36,710 nucleotides of DNA from an uncultured Comamonadaceae bacterium (lineage in GTDB: Bacteria; Pseudomonadota; Gammaproteobacteria; Burkholderiales; Burkholderiaceae). Location: positions 1-36,710 of the forward strand of contig CAMLSD010000053.1 in assembly GCA_946482595.1 (NCBI GenBank). The letters are read 5' to 3'. Below the pieces are notes generated by a model. The model saw nothing but the letters and a program-made list of their open reading frames with translations, had not been told where the DNA came from and ran no database searches. This document shows positions 1 through 10,244 of the stretch, in pieces. Position numbers and translations under genes: made by a program. Every line of letters begins with the position of its first letter. The stretch's first letter is position 1.

Positions 1-2
1 CG

Positions 3-1709
<1,707 letters not shown>

Positions 1710-1721
1710 CGTGGTGCATCC

Positions 1722-1794
1722 GGTGGCGGCCGCCCGCCACCGACCGCCGAGCGGGTCTCGGGCCAGCCTGGGTGCGGCCCGACACCGGCCCGAG
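1722..1794 (+). promoter_or_regulatory. Two hairpins in the gltB-gltD spacer
   Basis: The first stem pairs GGTGGCGG (1722-1729) with CCGCCACC (1734-1741) around a 4-base loop. In the second, CTCGGGCC (1757-1764) can pair with GGCCCGAG (1787-1794). The core TCGGGCC (1758-1764) can instead pair with GGCCCGA (1776-1782), so the two pairings exclude each other. No U-run follows. The hairpins may set the GltB:GltD ratio or protect mRNA ends, but function is inference. Confidence 0.45.
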
Positions 1795-1826
1795 CCCTGC
1801 GATGTGGAAGTGTTTGGAGTGAACAA

Positions 1827-3293
<1,467 letters not shown>

Positions 3294-3312
3294 GCCCTGC
3301 CTGCGGGGGTGA

Positions 3313-3343
3313 GGTGGCCGGCCCACCCATCCCCTCGGCCACC
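3313..3343 (+). terminator. Possible hairpin at the end of gltBD
   Basis: GGTGGCCG (3313-3320) pairs perfectly with CGGCCACC (3336-3343) around a 15-base C-rich loop, 20 bases after the gltD stop. There is no U-tract, so this is not a classical intrinsic terminator. It may be a 3'-end stabiliser or part of a Rho-dependent end. Confidence 0.35.
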
Positions 3344-3501
3344 GCACCACGGCCGCGCTGCAGTCGCACGGCAGCCGCGCCCACGCGCCCCTGACTCGTT
3401 CGGCGGCCGTGTTGTGGGACACCTGGGCGCGATGCCCGGGTGTGCTGCCCGGGTTGCTGGTCGGCACCGCCGCCCGTCGTCCAGACGTCCCCCATTCAGG
3501 T

Positions 3502-3547
3502 GTCAGACAGCCTCTGACGGCGCGGCTTCAGTGTTTTCACCTATCAT
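3502..3547 (+). promoter_or_regulatory. Possible mla promoter region with inverted repeat
   Basis: The inverted repeat GTCAGA-CAGCC-TCTGAC (3502-3518) ends 23 bases before a -10-like TATCAT (3542-3547), which is about 60 bases before the mlaF start. I cannot find a good -35 element at 17 bases. The repeat could be a regulator site. Confidence 0.3.
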
Positions 3548-3605
3548 CGGCGCGCCGGCCGCCCACCGACGGTGCGGCTCCCACCACCTGCCGATGCCTT
3601 TGCCG

Positions 3606-4427
3606 ATGTCTCCTACTGCCACCCGTAACGCCGAGCCGCTGGTCGAGCTCAAGGGCGTGACTTTCGGCTATGGCGAGCGCCTGATCGTCGAAAACATCGA
3701 TCTGGTCGTGCCGCGCGGCAGCGTGGTGGCGCTGATGGGCACCTCCGGCGGCGGCAAGACCACGGTGCTGCGCCTCATCGGTGGGCAGGTCAAGCCCCAG
3801 AGCGGCCAGGTTCTGTTCGACGGCACCGACATCACCACGCTCGACCGCGAGGGCCTGTTCAAGGTGCGCCGGCGCATGGGCATGCTGTTCCAGCTCGGGG
3901 CCCTGTTCACCGACCTCAGCGTGTTCGAGAACGTCGCCTTCCCCATGCGTGAGCACACCGACCTGCCCGACAGCATGATCCGCGACCTGGTGCTGATGAA
4001 GCTCGACGCGGTCGGCCTGCGCGGCGCGCGCGACCTGATGCCCAGCGAGGTCTCCGGTGGCATGGCGCGCCGAGTGGCGCTGGCCCGGGCGATCGCGCTC
4101 GACCCTGATCTCATCATGTACGACGAGCCGTTCGCCGGGCTCGACCCGATCTCGATGGGCGTGGCGGCACGGCTCATCCGCCGCCTCAATGCCACGCTCG
4201 GGGTCACCAGCATCGTGGTGTCGCACGATGTGGACGAGACCTTCCTGATTGCCGACCACGTCGTGTTCCTGGCCAACGGGCGCATCGCGGCCCAGGGCAC
4301 GCCGCAGCAGATGCGCGCCAGCACCGACCCGCTGGTGCGCCAGTTCATCGATGCCGAAGGTGACGGACCCGTGCGATTCCACTACCCCGCCCAGCCGGTG
4401 GTCAGCGACTTCGGTCTGGGAGCCTGA
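3606..4427 (+). CDS. mlaF: Phospholipid ABC transporter ATP-binding protein MlaF
   Basis: This is the cytoplasmic ATPase of the MlaFEDB complex, which moves phospholipids between the inner membrane and the periplasmic carrier MlaC. From the ATG at 3606 it has 273 residues, with Walker A GTSGGGKTT (45-53), Q-loop FQLG (about 95), signature VSGGM (149-153), Walker B LIMYDEPFAGLD (169-180) and H-loop SHD. The motif set and neighbours fit MlaF rather than a generic ATPase. Another in-frame ATG at 3594 adds four residues. Neither has a clear Shine-Dalgarno site, and the open frame back to 3309 is not MlaF-like. The gene is followed 4 bases later by mlaE. Confidence 0.95.
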   Translation: MSPTATRNAEPLVELKGVTFGYGERLIVENIDLVVPRGSVVALMGTSGGGKTTVLRLIGGQVKPQSGQVLFDGTDITTLDREGLFKVRRRMGMLFQLGALFTDLSVFENVAFPMREHTDLPDSMIRDLVLMKLDAVGLRGARDLMPSEVSGGMARRVALARAIALDPDLIMYDEPFAGLDPISMGVAARLIRRLNATLGVTSIVVSHDVDETFLIADHVVFLANGRIAAQGTPQQMRASTDPLVRQFIDAEGDGPVRFHYPAQPVVSDFGLGA

Positions 4428-4431
4428 ACCG

Positions 4432-5217
4432 ATGATCGGCTACCTTCATCCCCGACGCATCGGTGAAGCCGTGCGGCTGAAACTGGCCGACATCGGCCGG
4501 GCGGCGCGGCTGCTGGCCCACCTGACGCTCAGCCTGGGGCGCACCTTCGTGCGCCCGCGTCTGGTGCTGGACCAGGTGCACTTCCTGGGCAACTTCTCGC
4601 TGGCGATCATCACCGTCTCGGGTCTTTTTGTCGGGTTCGTGCTGGGACTGCAGGGTTACTACACACTGCAGCGCTACGGCTCGTCCGAGGCGCTGGGCCT
4701 GCTCGTGGCCCTGTCGCTCGTGCGTGAACTCGGCCCGGTGGTCACGGCGCTGCTGTTTGCGGGGCGGGCCGGGACCTCGCTCACGGCCGAGATCGGCCTG
4801 ATGAAATCGGGCGAGCAACTCGCGGCGATGGAAATGATGGCCGTCGATCCGATCCAGCGGGTGCTGGCCCCGCGCTTCTGGGCCGGCATCATCGCCATGC
4901 CCCTGCTGGCCGCGGTGTTCAGCGCGGTGGGCATCATCGGCGGCTGGGTGGTGGGGGTGGTGCTGATCGGCGTGGACGGGGGTTCGTTCTGGTCCCAGAT
5001 GCAGGGGGGTGTCGACGTCTGGTCCGACGTGGGCAACGGCATCATCAAGAGTTTCGTGTTCGGCGTGACGGTCACTTTCGTGGCCTTGCTGCAAGGGTAT
5101 GAATGCAAGCCGACGCCCGAAGGGGTGTCGCGTGCGACCACCCGGACGGTGGTGACGGCCTCGTTGGCCGTGCTGGGCCTCGACTTCGTGTTGACGGCCC
5201 TGATGTTCTCGATTTGA
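4432..5217 (+). CDS. mlaE: Phospholipid ABC transporter permease MlaE
   Basis: This is the 261-residue inner-membrane permease of the Mla complex (MlaE/YrbE family). It shows several hydrophobic segments (near residues 50-75, 145-185, 205-225 and 235-258) and the family motif region RELGPVVTALLFAGRAGTSL followed by EIGLMKSGEQLAAMEMMAVDP. The start is an ATG 4 bases after the mlaF stop, with GGGAG about 9 bases before it. A reading frame open from 4249 extends upstream but overlaps mlaF in another frame and is not part of the protein. Confidence 0.95.
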   Translation: MIGYLHPRRIGEAVRLKLADIGRAARLLAHLTLSLGRTFVRPRLVLDQVHFLGNFSLAIITVSGLFVGFVLGLQGYYTLQRYGSSEALGLLVALSLVRELGPVVTALLFAGRAGTSLTAEIGLMKSGEQLAAMEMMAVDPIQRVLAPRFWAGIIAMPLLAAVFSAVGIIGGWVVGVVLIGVDGGSFWSQMQGGVDVWSDVGNGIIKSFVFGVTVTFVALLQGYECKPTPEGVSRATTRTVVTASLAVLGLDFVLTALMFSI

Positions 5218-5262
5218 CACAAGGCCGCGCGGCACAACGCCGGGCGCGGCCGGGAGTGGACG

Positions 5263-5754
5263 ATGCATAAGTCTCGACATGATGTGTGGGTGGGTCTGTT
5301 CGTGCTGATCGGCGCGGTGGCCGTGCTGTTCCTGGCGCTGCAGGCGGGCAATCTGCTGAGCGTGTCATTTCAGGAGACCTACCGGGTCGACGCACGTTTC
5401 GACAACATCGGTGGCCTGAAGCCCCGCGCTGCGGTGAAGAGCGCAGGTGTGGTGGTCGGGCGTGTCGATTCGATCGTCTTCGACGACAAGACCTTCCAGG
5501 CGCGCGTCGTGATGCAGCTTGAGGCGCGCTATGCCTTTCCCAAGGACTCCTCTGCCAAGATCCTGACCTCGGGGTTGCTGGGCGAGCAGTACATCGGTCT
5601 GGAACCTGGCGGGGACGAGCGCAATCTGGCGGCGGGTGATCTGATCACCCAGACCCAGTCGGCCGTGGTGCTCGAGAATCTGATCAGCCAGTTCCTCTTC
5701 AGCAAGGCCGCGGAGGGCGCTGACGCGGCCCCCGCGGGCGAGCGCAAGCCGTGA
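5263..5754 (+). CDS. mlaD: Mla system MCE-domain substrate-binding protein MlaD
   Basis: MlaD forms a periplasmic hexameric ring on MlaE and hands lipid to or from MlaC. The 163 residues comprise one N-terminal membrane helix (about 9-29), a single MCE domain (about 37-117, with VKSAGVVVGRVDSI and ILTSGLLGEQYIGLEPG) and a short helical C-terminus ending in FLFSKAAEG and a low-complexity tail. Length and single-MCE layout match MlaD. A GGGAG site lies 6 bases before the ATG. Confidence 0.95.
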   Translation: MHKSRHDVWVGLFVLIGAVAVLFLALQAGNLLSVSFQETYRVDARFDNIGGLKPRAAVKSAGVVVGRVDSIVFDDKTFQARVVMQLEARYAFPKDSSAKILTSGLLGEQYIGLEPGGDERNLAAGDLITQTQSAVVLENLISQFLFSKAAEGADAAPAGERKP

Positions 5755-5767
5755 GCGAGGTTTTTCG

Positions 5768-6505
5768 ATGAAATTGTTCCTGTTGCGCTGGATCGTGCTC
5801 GGCGGATGTGTCGCATCGCTCTGGGGCTGCGCGACCACGGCCCAGCCGGATCCGCTCGAACCCGTGAACCGCAAGGTGTTCGCCTTCAATGACGCGGTCG
5901 ACCAGGCGGTGATCGCGCCCACGGCCCGTGTCTACCGGGATGTCGTGCCCAGCCCCGTGCGCACCGGCGTCACGAACTTCTTCGGCAACATCTCCGACGT
6001 CTGGTCGGCCGTCAACAGCTTCCTGCAGTTCAAGGGCGGGGACGGCCTGCGCACGACGCTGCGGGTCGGTCTCAACACCTTCATCGGCTTCGGTGGTGTG
6101 CTGGACATTGCCACGGAGGCGGGGCTGGAGTCGTCCAACGAGGACTTCGGCCAGACCCTGGGCCACTGGGGTGTCGGACCCGGGGCGTATGTCGTATGGC
6201 CCTTGCTCGGCCCGTCGACGGCGCGCGACTCGGCAGCGCTGCCGCTGGATGCGCAGGCCACGCCCAACCTGTTCATCAACGATCAAGCGGTGCAGAACAG
6301 CCTGACGGCCCTGCGTGTGGTGGATGTGCGCGCCCGGCTGCTCGGGGCATCCCGCCTGCTTGAAGATGCCTCGCTCGACAAGTACCTGTTCACCCGGGAT
6401 GCCTACCTGCAGCGGCGCCGCAGCCTGGTCTACGACGGCAACCCGCCGGAGGAAGACGACGTCGAGCCTGCGCCACCGGCAGCGTCGGCGCCCGCACCGC
6501 AGTAA
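5768..6505 (+). CDS. mlaA: Outer-membrane lipoprotein MlaA (VacJ)
   Basis: MlaA removes mislocalised phospholipid from the outer leaflet of the outer membrane and passes it to MlaC. The 245 residues begin with a lipoprotein signal peptide whose lipobox LWGC puts the lipidated Cys at residue 21. The family signature DPLEPVNRKVFAFND follows, then NFFGNISDVWSAVNSFLQ, the EDFGQTLGHWGVGPGAYVVWPLLGP stretch in which NEDFGQTLG is diagnostic, and ALRVVDVRARLL. The tail is acidic, then Pro/Ala-rich. In Enterobacteria mlaA is unlinked. Here it lies between mlaD and mlaC. Confidence 0.95.
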   Translation: MKLFLLRWIVLGGCVASLWGCATTAQPDPLEPVNRKVFAFNDAVDQAVIAPTARVYRDVVPSPVRTGVTNFFGNISDVWSAVNSFLQFKGGDGLRTTLRVGLNTFIGFGGVLDIATEAGLESSNEDFGQTLGHWGVGPGAYVVWPLLGPSTARDSAALPLDAQATPNLFINDQAVQNSLTALRVVDVRARLLGASRLLEDASLDKYLFTRDAYLQRRRSLVYDGNPPEEDDVEPAPPAASAPAPQ

Positions 6506-6553
6506 GCACTGACCTGGGTGCCGGGTCTGCCTCCCGTGACGCGACGCCATTTT

Positions 6554-6559
6554 TACAAT
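6554..6559 (+). promoter_or_regulatory. Possible -10 element upstream of mlaC
   Basis: TACAAT at 6554-6559 sits in a short T-rich patch after mlaA, about 90 bases before the mlaC start. No good -35 element is seen. If real, it would give mlaC and mlaB an internal promoter. Confidence 0.25.
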
Positions 6560-6617
6560 TGATGACCGTTCTGCCCGAGGGTGGCGAACCTCCACCCCGC
6601 CGGACAGTCCCAAGCAT

Positions 6618-6635
6618 GACGGCCAAGCGGCCGTC
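6618..6635 (+). promoter_or_regulatory. Hairpin in the mlaC leader
   Basis: GACGGCC (6618-6624) and GGCCGTC (6629-6635) form a perfect 7-base-pair stem with a 4-base loop, ending 6 bases before the mlaC ribosome site. It lies in the 146-base gap between mlaA and mlaC. No U-run follows. It may stabilise the downstream mRNA or affect mlaC translation. Confidence 0.45.
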
Positions 6636-6651
6636 TCGCAGAAAGGAAACC

Positions 6652-7269
6652 ATGAACCGCCGATTTCTCATGCAATGGGGCCTGAGCCTGGCCCTGGTCG
6701 CTGCCGGTCCGGCCGTGGCCCAGCAGGCGCCCGACGCACTCGTTCGCGAAGTGTCCAGCGACGTGATCGAGACCGCCCGCCAGGACAAGTCCATCCAGGC
6801 CGGTGACGTGAACAAGATCATCGCGCTGGTCGACACCAAGATCCTGCCGCATGTGAACTTTCAGCGCATGACGGCGTCGGCCGTGGGCCGCTACTGGCGC
6901 CAGGCGACGCCGGAGCAGCAGCAGCGCCTGCAGGAAGAGTTCAAGCAGTTGCTGGTGCGTACCTATGCAGGGGCGCTCGCCCAGGTCAAGGACCAATCGG
7001 TGCACCTCAAGCCGATGCGTGCCGCCGCGGAAGACACCGAGGTCATCGTGCGCACCGAGGTGCGTGGCAAGGGCGACCCGATCCAGCTCGACTACCGGCT
7101 CGAGAAGGCCCCCAGCGGCTGGCGCATCTACGACGTCAACGTGATGGGCGTGTGGCTGGTCGAGAACTATCGCAGCACATTTGCCCAGGAGATCGGCAAG
7201 TCCGGCATCGACGGCCTGATCACCAAGCTGGCCGAGCGCAACAAGACCGCCGCCGCCGGACGGTCCTGA
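6652..7269 (+). CDS. mlaC: Periplasmic phospholipid carrier MlaC
   Basis: MlaC shuttles phospholipid across the periplasm between MlaA and MlaFEDB. Starting at the ATG at 6652, which has AAAGGAAA just upstream, the protein has 205 residues with a signal peptide cleaved after about residue 23 (AGPAVA). The family core follows: ALVDTKILPHVNFQRMTASAVG, YWRQATPEQQQRLQEEF and GWRIYDVNVMGVWLVENYR. A longer in-frame start at 6559 would place 31 charged residues before the signal peptide and is unlikely. mlaB follows after 7 bases. Confidence 0.94.
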   Translation: MNRRFLMQWGLSLALVAAGPAVAQQAPDALVREVSSDVIETARQDKSIQAGDVNKIIALVDTKILPHVNFQRMTASAVGRYWRQATPEQQQRLQEEFKQLLVRTYAGALAQVKDQSVHLKPMRAAAEDTEVIVRTEVRGKGDPIQLDYRLEKAPSGWRIYDVNVMGVWLVENYRSTFAQEIGKSGIDGLITKLAERNKTAAAGRS

Positions 7270-7276
7270 GGCACCC

Positions 7277-7561
7277 GTGCTGTTGCTGCCTGCCACGTTG
7301 ACGGCCCGCGAGGCGCGTGACACCCTGCGCATGCTCAGCCAGGGCCTGCGCGCCCAGGCGCAGACCGAGACCCGTGTGGTGATCGACGCCAGTGCGCTGG
7401 TGCGTTTCGATTCCAGCGCCCTGGCCGTGCTGCTCGAATGCCATCGTCTGGCCCGCGCCTGGGGCAAGACCTTCGAAGTGAACCACCTCCCACCCAAGCT
7501 GGCCGAACTGGCCGGGCTGTACGGTGTGGCCGAGGTGATCGGCGCACCGAGCGCCGCGTGA
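7277..7561 (+). CDS. mlaB: Mla system STAS-domain protein MlaB
   Basis: This is a 94-residue single STAS domain that binds MlaF and is needed for assembly and activity of the transporter. The diagnostic stretch is DASALVRFDSSALAVLLE, where the DSSAL core is the conserved phosphoacceptor-like loop. It starts with GTG 7 bases after the mlaC stop and ends the operon. The convergent hexR gene begins its stop codon 12 bases later. Confidence 0.88.
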   Translation: MLLLPATLTAREARDTLRMLSQGLRAQAQTETRVVIDASALVRFDSSALAVLLECHRLARAWGKTFEVNHLPPKLAELAGLYGVAEVIGAPSAA

Positions 7562-7591
7562 GCCCGGGCTGGCTCAGCCCTGTTCGGGCTG
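7561..7591. terminator. Possible bidirectional hairpin between mlaB and hexR
   Basis: AGCCCGGGCT (7561-7570) is a perfect palindrome over the mlaB stop. CAGCCC (7575-7580) pairs with GGGCTG (7586-7591) inside the last codons of hexR. No T-runs are present, so termination strength is doubtful. Confidence 0.3.
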
Positions 7592-8434
7592 GGCGTAGCG
7601 TTTGGCGCGCAGGTTGCGCTTGATCTCCTGCAGCATCGGACGAAGGTGTTCGCCCAGCCGCAAGGCCACCCCGGTGGTCAGGATGTCGATGATCATCAGG
7701 TGCAGCAGGCGCGACACCATGGGGCTGTAGCGGTCGTAGTCCTCGGGGTGGTCGGCCGCCAGCAGGATCTGCGCATGCTGGGCCAGCGGCGATCCGCTGG
7801 CGGTGATCACGATCGTGGTGGCGCCCTTCTTGCGGGCGATCTCGGCGGCGTCCAGCAGGTCGCGGCTGCGTCCTGAGTTCGAGATGATCACGGCGCAGTC
7901 GCCCGGCTGCAGCATCGTGGCACTCATCACCTGCACATGGCCGTCGCTGATCGCCACGGCGTTCACGCCGAGCCTGAAGAACTTGTGCTGCGCGTCCTGG
8001 GCGACGATGCCCGAATTGCCCACGCCATAGAACTCGATGCGCCGCCCCTGGCGGCCGGCCTCGGCCAGGGCTTCCAGGGCGCGGTCGAAGGCATGGCTGG
8101 CCGCATCGTTGCGAAACTTCAGCAGTGCCGACACGGCGTTGTCGATCACCTTGACGATCAGGTCGCCCGGCTTGTCGTCGGCATCGACCGAGCGGTGCAC
8201 GAACGGCACGCCTTCATTGACGCTGCCGGCCAGCTTGAGCTTGAAGTCGGCCAGCCCGTCATAGCCCACGCTGCGACAGAAGCGCACGACGGTGGGTTTG
8301 CTCACATGGGCGCGTTCGGCCAGTTCGGCCACGGGCAGGCTGGCAAAGCTGCGCGGGTCTGCCAGCACGAGCTTGGCCACACGTTGCTCGGCGGGCGGCA
8401 GCGCCGGGATCGAGGCCTTGATGCGGTCCAGCAT
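7574..8434 (-). CDS. hexR: RpiR-family transcriptional regulator HexR
   Basis: HexR-type repressors control glucose-6-phosphate and Entner-Doudoroff genes and release DNA on binding 2-keto-3-deoxy-6-phosphogluconate. From the ATG at 8434 the protein has 286 residues, with an N-terminal RpiR helix-turn-helix (about 34-57, LAERAHVSKPTVVRFCRSVGY) and a C-terminal SIS sugar-phosphate domain (FYGVGNSGIVAQDAQHKFFRLG, then ISNSGRSRDLLDAAEIARKKGA). AAGGA lies 9 bases ahead of the start. An upstream in-frame start at 8482 is possible but adds non-conserved residues. It lies 51 bases downstream of zwf on the same strand. The HexR name rests on family resemblance plus the zwf neighbour. Confidence 0.87.
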   Translation of the reverse strand: MLDRIKASIPALPPAEQRVAKLVLADPRSFASLPVAELAERAHVSKPTVVRFCRSVGYDGLADFKLKLAGSVNEGVPFVHRSVDADDKPGDLIVKVIDNAVSALLKFRNDAASHAFDRALEALAEAGRQGRRIEFYGVGNSGIVAQDAQHKFFRLGVNAVAISDGHVQVMSATMLQPGDCAVIISNSGRSRDLLDAAEIARKKGATTIVITASGSPLAQHAQILLAADHPEDYDRYSPMVSRLLHLMIIDILTTGVALRLGEHLRPMLQEIKRNLRAKRYAQPEQG

Positions 8435-8485
8435 GGGGGGAGTTCCTTCAGTGCGCACCGGATGCAGCCTGCCGGGCGGCATGTC

Positions 8486-9931
8486 TCATTGTTCTTCGGA
8501 CCACGCGTTGCCGTCGCGTGCCACCAGTGCGCTGGCGGCCGCCGGCCCCCAGGTGCCCGCAGCATACGGACGCACGCCTGAGCCATCGCGCTGCCAGGTG
8601 TCGAGGATGGGCTCGACCCAGCGCCAGGCCTGCTCCTGTTCATCGCTGCGCACGAACAGGTTCAAGCGGCCGGCGATCGCGTCGAGCAGCAGGCGTTCGT
8701 AGGCGCCGACACGATCGGTCGGGAAGGCGCGGTCGAAATCGAGATCGAGGAACACCGGTGCCAGGCCCTCATGCTGGCCCGCGCCCTTGGCCGCCTGCAG
8801 GTGCAGTTCCAGACCATCTTCGGGCTGCAGCTTGATCACCAGCTTGTTGGGGCGGTTCACGCCCGGGAAGATGCTGTGCGGTGTGGGCCGGAAGTTCACG
8901 ACGATCTGCGCGTCGCGGGCGGCCAGGCGCTTGCCGGTGCGCAGATAGAAGGGCACGCCGGCCCAGCGCCAGTTCTGAACCTCGGTGCGCAGGGCCACGA
9001 AGGTTTCGCACTGGCTGCCCGCGGGCACTTTCACTTCTTCAAGATAACCCGCCGCGGGCCGGCCGTCGACACTGCCGGCGCGGTACTGGCCACGCACCAC
9101 ATCGCGCGCCACCGACTCGGGCGTGAACGGCTTGAGCGAGCGCAGCACCTTGAGCTTCTCGTCGCGGATCGCATCGGCATCGTTGCTGGACGGCGGCTCC
9201 ATCGCGATCATCGTCAGCAGCTGAAGCGCATGGTTCTGGATCATGTCGCGCAGCGCACCGGTGCGATCGTAGAAGTCGCCGCGTGTGCCCACGCCGATGC
9301 TTTCGGCCAGCGTGATCTGGATGTTGGCAATGCTCTCGCGGCGCCACAACGGCTCGAACAGCGCATTGCCGAAACGCAGTGCCATCAGGTTCTGAACCGA
9401 GGGCTTGCCCAGGTAGTGGTCGATGCGGAAGGCCTGGTTCTCGGCAAACACCGAGCGCACGACACGGTTGATCTCCTGTGCGCTGCGCAGGTCGTGGCCC
9501 AGAGGCTTTTCGAGCACCACACGCACGTGCGGTGTGTTCAGCCCGGCAGCGCCAAGCTGCTCGCAGATCACCGGGAAGAGGTGCGGACTGGTGGCCAGAT
9601 ACAGCACCACGGTCTCGGCATTGCGCTCGTCGAGGAAGGCCTTGAGGCGGACGTAATGGTCAGGCTGGGACAGGTCGACACGCCGGTAGAAGATCAGTTC
9701 GGCAAAACGCGCGAACTCCTCGTCGCTGGGCCGCTTGGGTGTCTCGACCTCCTGGAAGTGCTGCTTGAGCCAGGCCCGGTACTGCTCGTCGGTCTTTTCG
9801 TCGCGTGCAACCGCCAGGATGCGCCCCCCGGGCGGCAGCTTGCCGTGACGGAAGGCCTGGAACAGGGCGGGCATCAGCTTGCGCCAGGTGAGGTCGCCGG
9901 TGCCGCCGAAAAAGACGAGGTCGAATGACAT
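8486..9931 (-). CDS. zwf: Glucose-6-phosphate 1-dehydrogenase
   Basis: Zwf oxidises glucose-6-phosphate to 6-phosphogluconolactone with NAD(P)+, the first step of the oxidative pentose phosphate and Entner-Doudoroff routes. From the ATG at 9931 the 481 residues show the coenzyme motif GGTGDLTWRKLMPAL (9-23), EKPLGHD (141-147) and the active-site signature RIDHYLGK (169-176). Another in-frame ATG at 10012 would add 27 residues, and the frame is open to 10093. Neither start has a clear ribosome site. I chose 9931 because homology begins at MSFDLVFFGGTGDL. hexR follows on the same strand. Confidence 0.95.
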   Translation of the reverse strand: MSFDLVFFGGTGDLTWRKLMPALFQAFRHGKLPPGGRILAVARDEKTDEQYRAWLKQHFQEVETPKRPSDEEFARFAELIFYRRVDLSQPDHYVRLKAFLDERNAETVVLYLATSPHLFPVICEQLGAAGLNTPHVRVVLEKPLGHDLRSAQEINRVVRSVFAENQAFRIDHYLGKPSVQNLMALRFGNALFEPLWRRESIANIQITLAESIGVGTRGDFYDRTGALRDMIQNHALQLLTMIAMEPPSSNDADAIRDEKLKVLRSLKPFTPESVARDVVRGQYRAGSVDGRPAAGYLEEVKVPAGSQCETFVALRTEVQNWRWAGVPFYLRTGKRLAARDAQIVVNFRPTPHSIFPGVNRPNKLVIKLQPEDGLELHLQAAKGAGQHEGLAPVFLDLDFDRAFPTDRVGAYERLLLDAIAGRLNLFVRSDEQEQAWRWVEPILDTWQRDGSGVRPYAAGTWGPAAASALVARDGNAWSEEQ

Positions 9932-10036
9932 GGGATCGATTGGGTAACCGATGAAAGAACTGGTGACTGCATCTGCGGCCGCCGCGGGGACCGGGTCGAG
10001 GACATGGGCCATGTCGTGTAACCCAGTTTCATGCGA

Positions 10037-10070
10037 ATGATGCCGCGATTGTGTAGTTGCGTCAATTGCA
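10037..10070 (-). promoter_or_regulatory. Probable zwf promoter overlapped by a HexR-like inverted repeat
   Basis: Read on the minus strand, TTGACG (10060-10065) and CATCAT (10037-10042) are separated by exactly 17 bases, a fair sigma-70 promoter pointing at zwf. The plus-strand imperfect repeat TGTAGTTG-CGT-CAATTGCA (10052-10070, 6 of 8 positions paired) covers the -35 and part of the spacer. The half-site resembles the TGTAGT half-sites reported for HexR. Repressor control is inference. Confidence 0.5.
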
Positions 10071-10120
10071 TGGGCGTACGCAGGCAATGCCATGACGGCG
10101 TCAGGGTATCGATTACAGGC

Positions 10121-10143
10121 AGGTTACGGGGTAACCTTGTTAC
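10121..10143. promoter_or_regulatory. Overlapping GTTAC/GTAAC palindromes
   Basis: AGGTTAC (10121-10127), GGG and GTAACCT (10131-10137) form a perfect 7-base-pair inverted repeat. GTAAC (10131-10135), CTT and GTTAC (10139-10143) form a second one sharing the middle arm. The three pentamers start exactly 8 bases apart (10123, 10131, 10139). This looks like a multi-site operator, possibly for HexR. Confidence 0.55.
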
Positions 10144-10155
10144 TACCCGATGCCA

Positions 10156-10170
10156 AACACGCGACGTGTT
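10156..10170. promoter_or_regulatory. Inverted repeat AACACG-CGA-CGTGTT
   Basis: Perfect 6-base arms with a 3-base spacer, the same spacing as the repeats 20 bases upstream but a different sequence. It may be a second operator in the zwf-tal control region. Confidence 0.4.
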
Positions 10171-10202
10171 CGATGCGAGCGGTGGGCCTGGGGCGGGTGT
10201 CG

Positions 10203-10217
10203 GGTGACAATTTCACC
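10203..10217 (+). promoter_or_regulatory. Inverted repeat over a possible tal -10 element
   Basis: GGTGA (10203-10207) and TCACC (10213-10217) are inverted around CAATT. The -10-like GACAAT (10206-10211) lies inside it, 33 bases before the tal ATG. No good -35 element is seen, so the promoter call is tentative. Confidence 0.35.
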
Positions 10218-10244
10218 TTCTGCCCACTGATCCCGAGAACCCAC

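Larger units (their letters stand above)
3294..3605. other. Gene-free interval between gltD and the mla operon
   Basis: I see no convincing gene in these 312 bases. An open frame runs in from 3309 into mlaF but has no MlaF-like sequence before about residue 100. The interval holds a hairpin just after gltD (3313-3343), a short inverted repeat (3502-3518) and a possible -10 element TATCAT (3542-3547). It most likely ends the gltBD transcript and starts mla transcription. Confidence 0.6.
9932..10244. other. Divergent zwf-tal control region
   Basis: These 313 bases hold no convincing gene apart from a possible 27-residue N-terminal extension of zwf (to 10012). They contain a plausible zwf promoter and at least five short, exact or near-exact inverted repeats, four of them with 3-base spacers, listed separately. 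This reads as a shared regulatory region for pentose-phosphate genes. Confidence 0.7.

Noticed and set aside
3309..3605. N-terminal extension of mlaF of about 99 codons
   Set aside because: The extra residues are Arg/Pro-rich with no MlaF resemblance, and MlaF proteins begin just before the PLVELKGVTFGYG strand. The GC-rich frame is open by chance.
3537..4382. Long antisense frames opposite mlaF and most other genes, such as 18218-19804 opposite livM/livH and 28406-30616 opposite the oxidoreductase
   Set aside because: These are mirror frames typical of GC-rich genes. Their translations are rich in His, Arg, Gln and Ala without domains, while the opposite strand encodes clear families.
9932..10093. 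Longer zwf starts at 10012 and 10093
   Set aside because: The start at 10093 lies upstream of the probable zwf promoter. The one at 10012 remains possible, but it lacks a ribosome site and homology starts at 9931.
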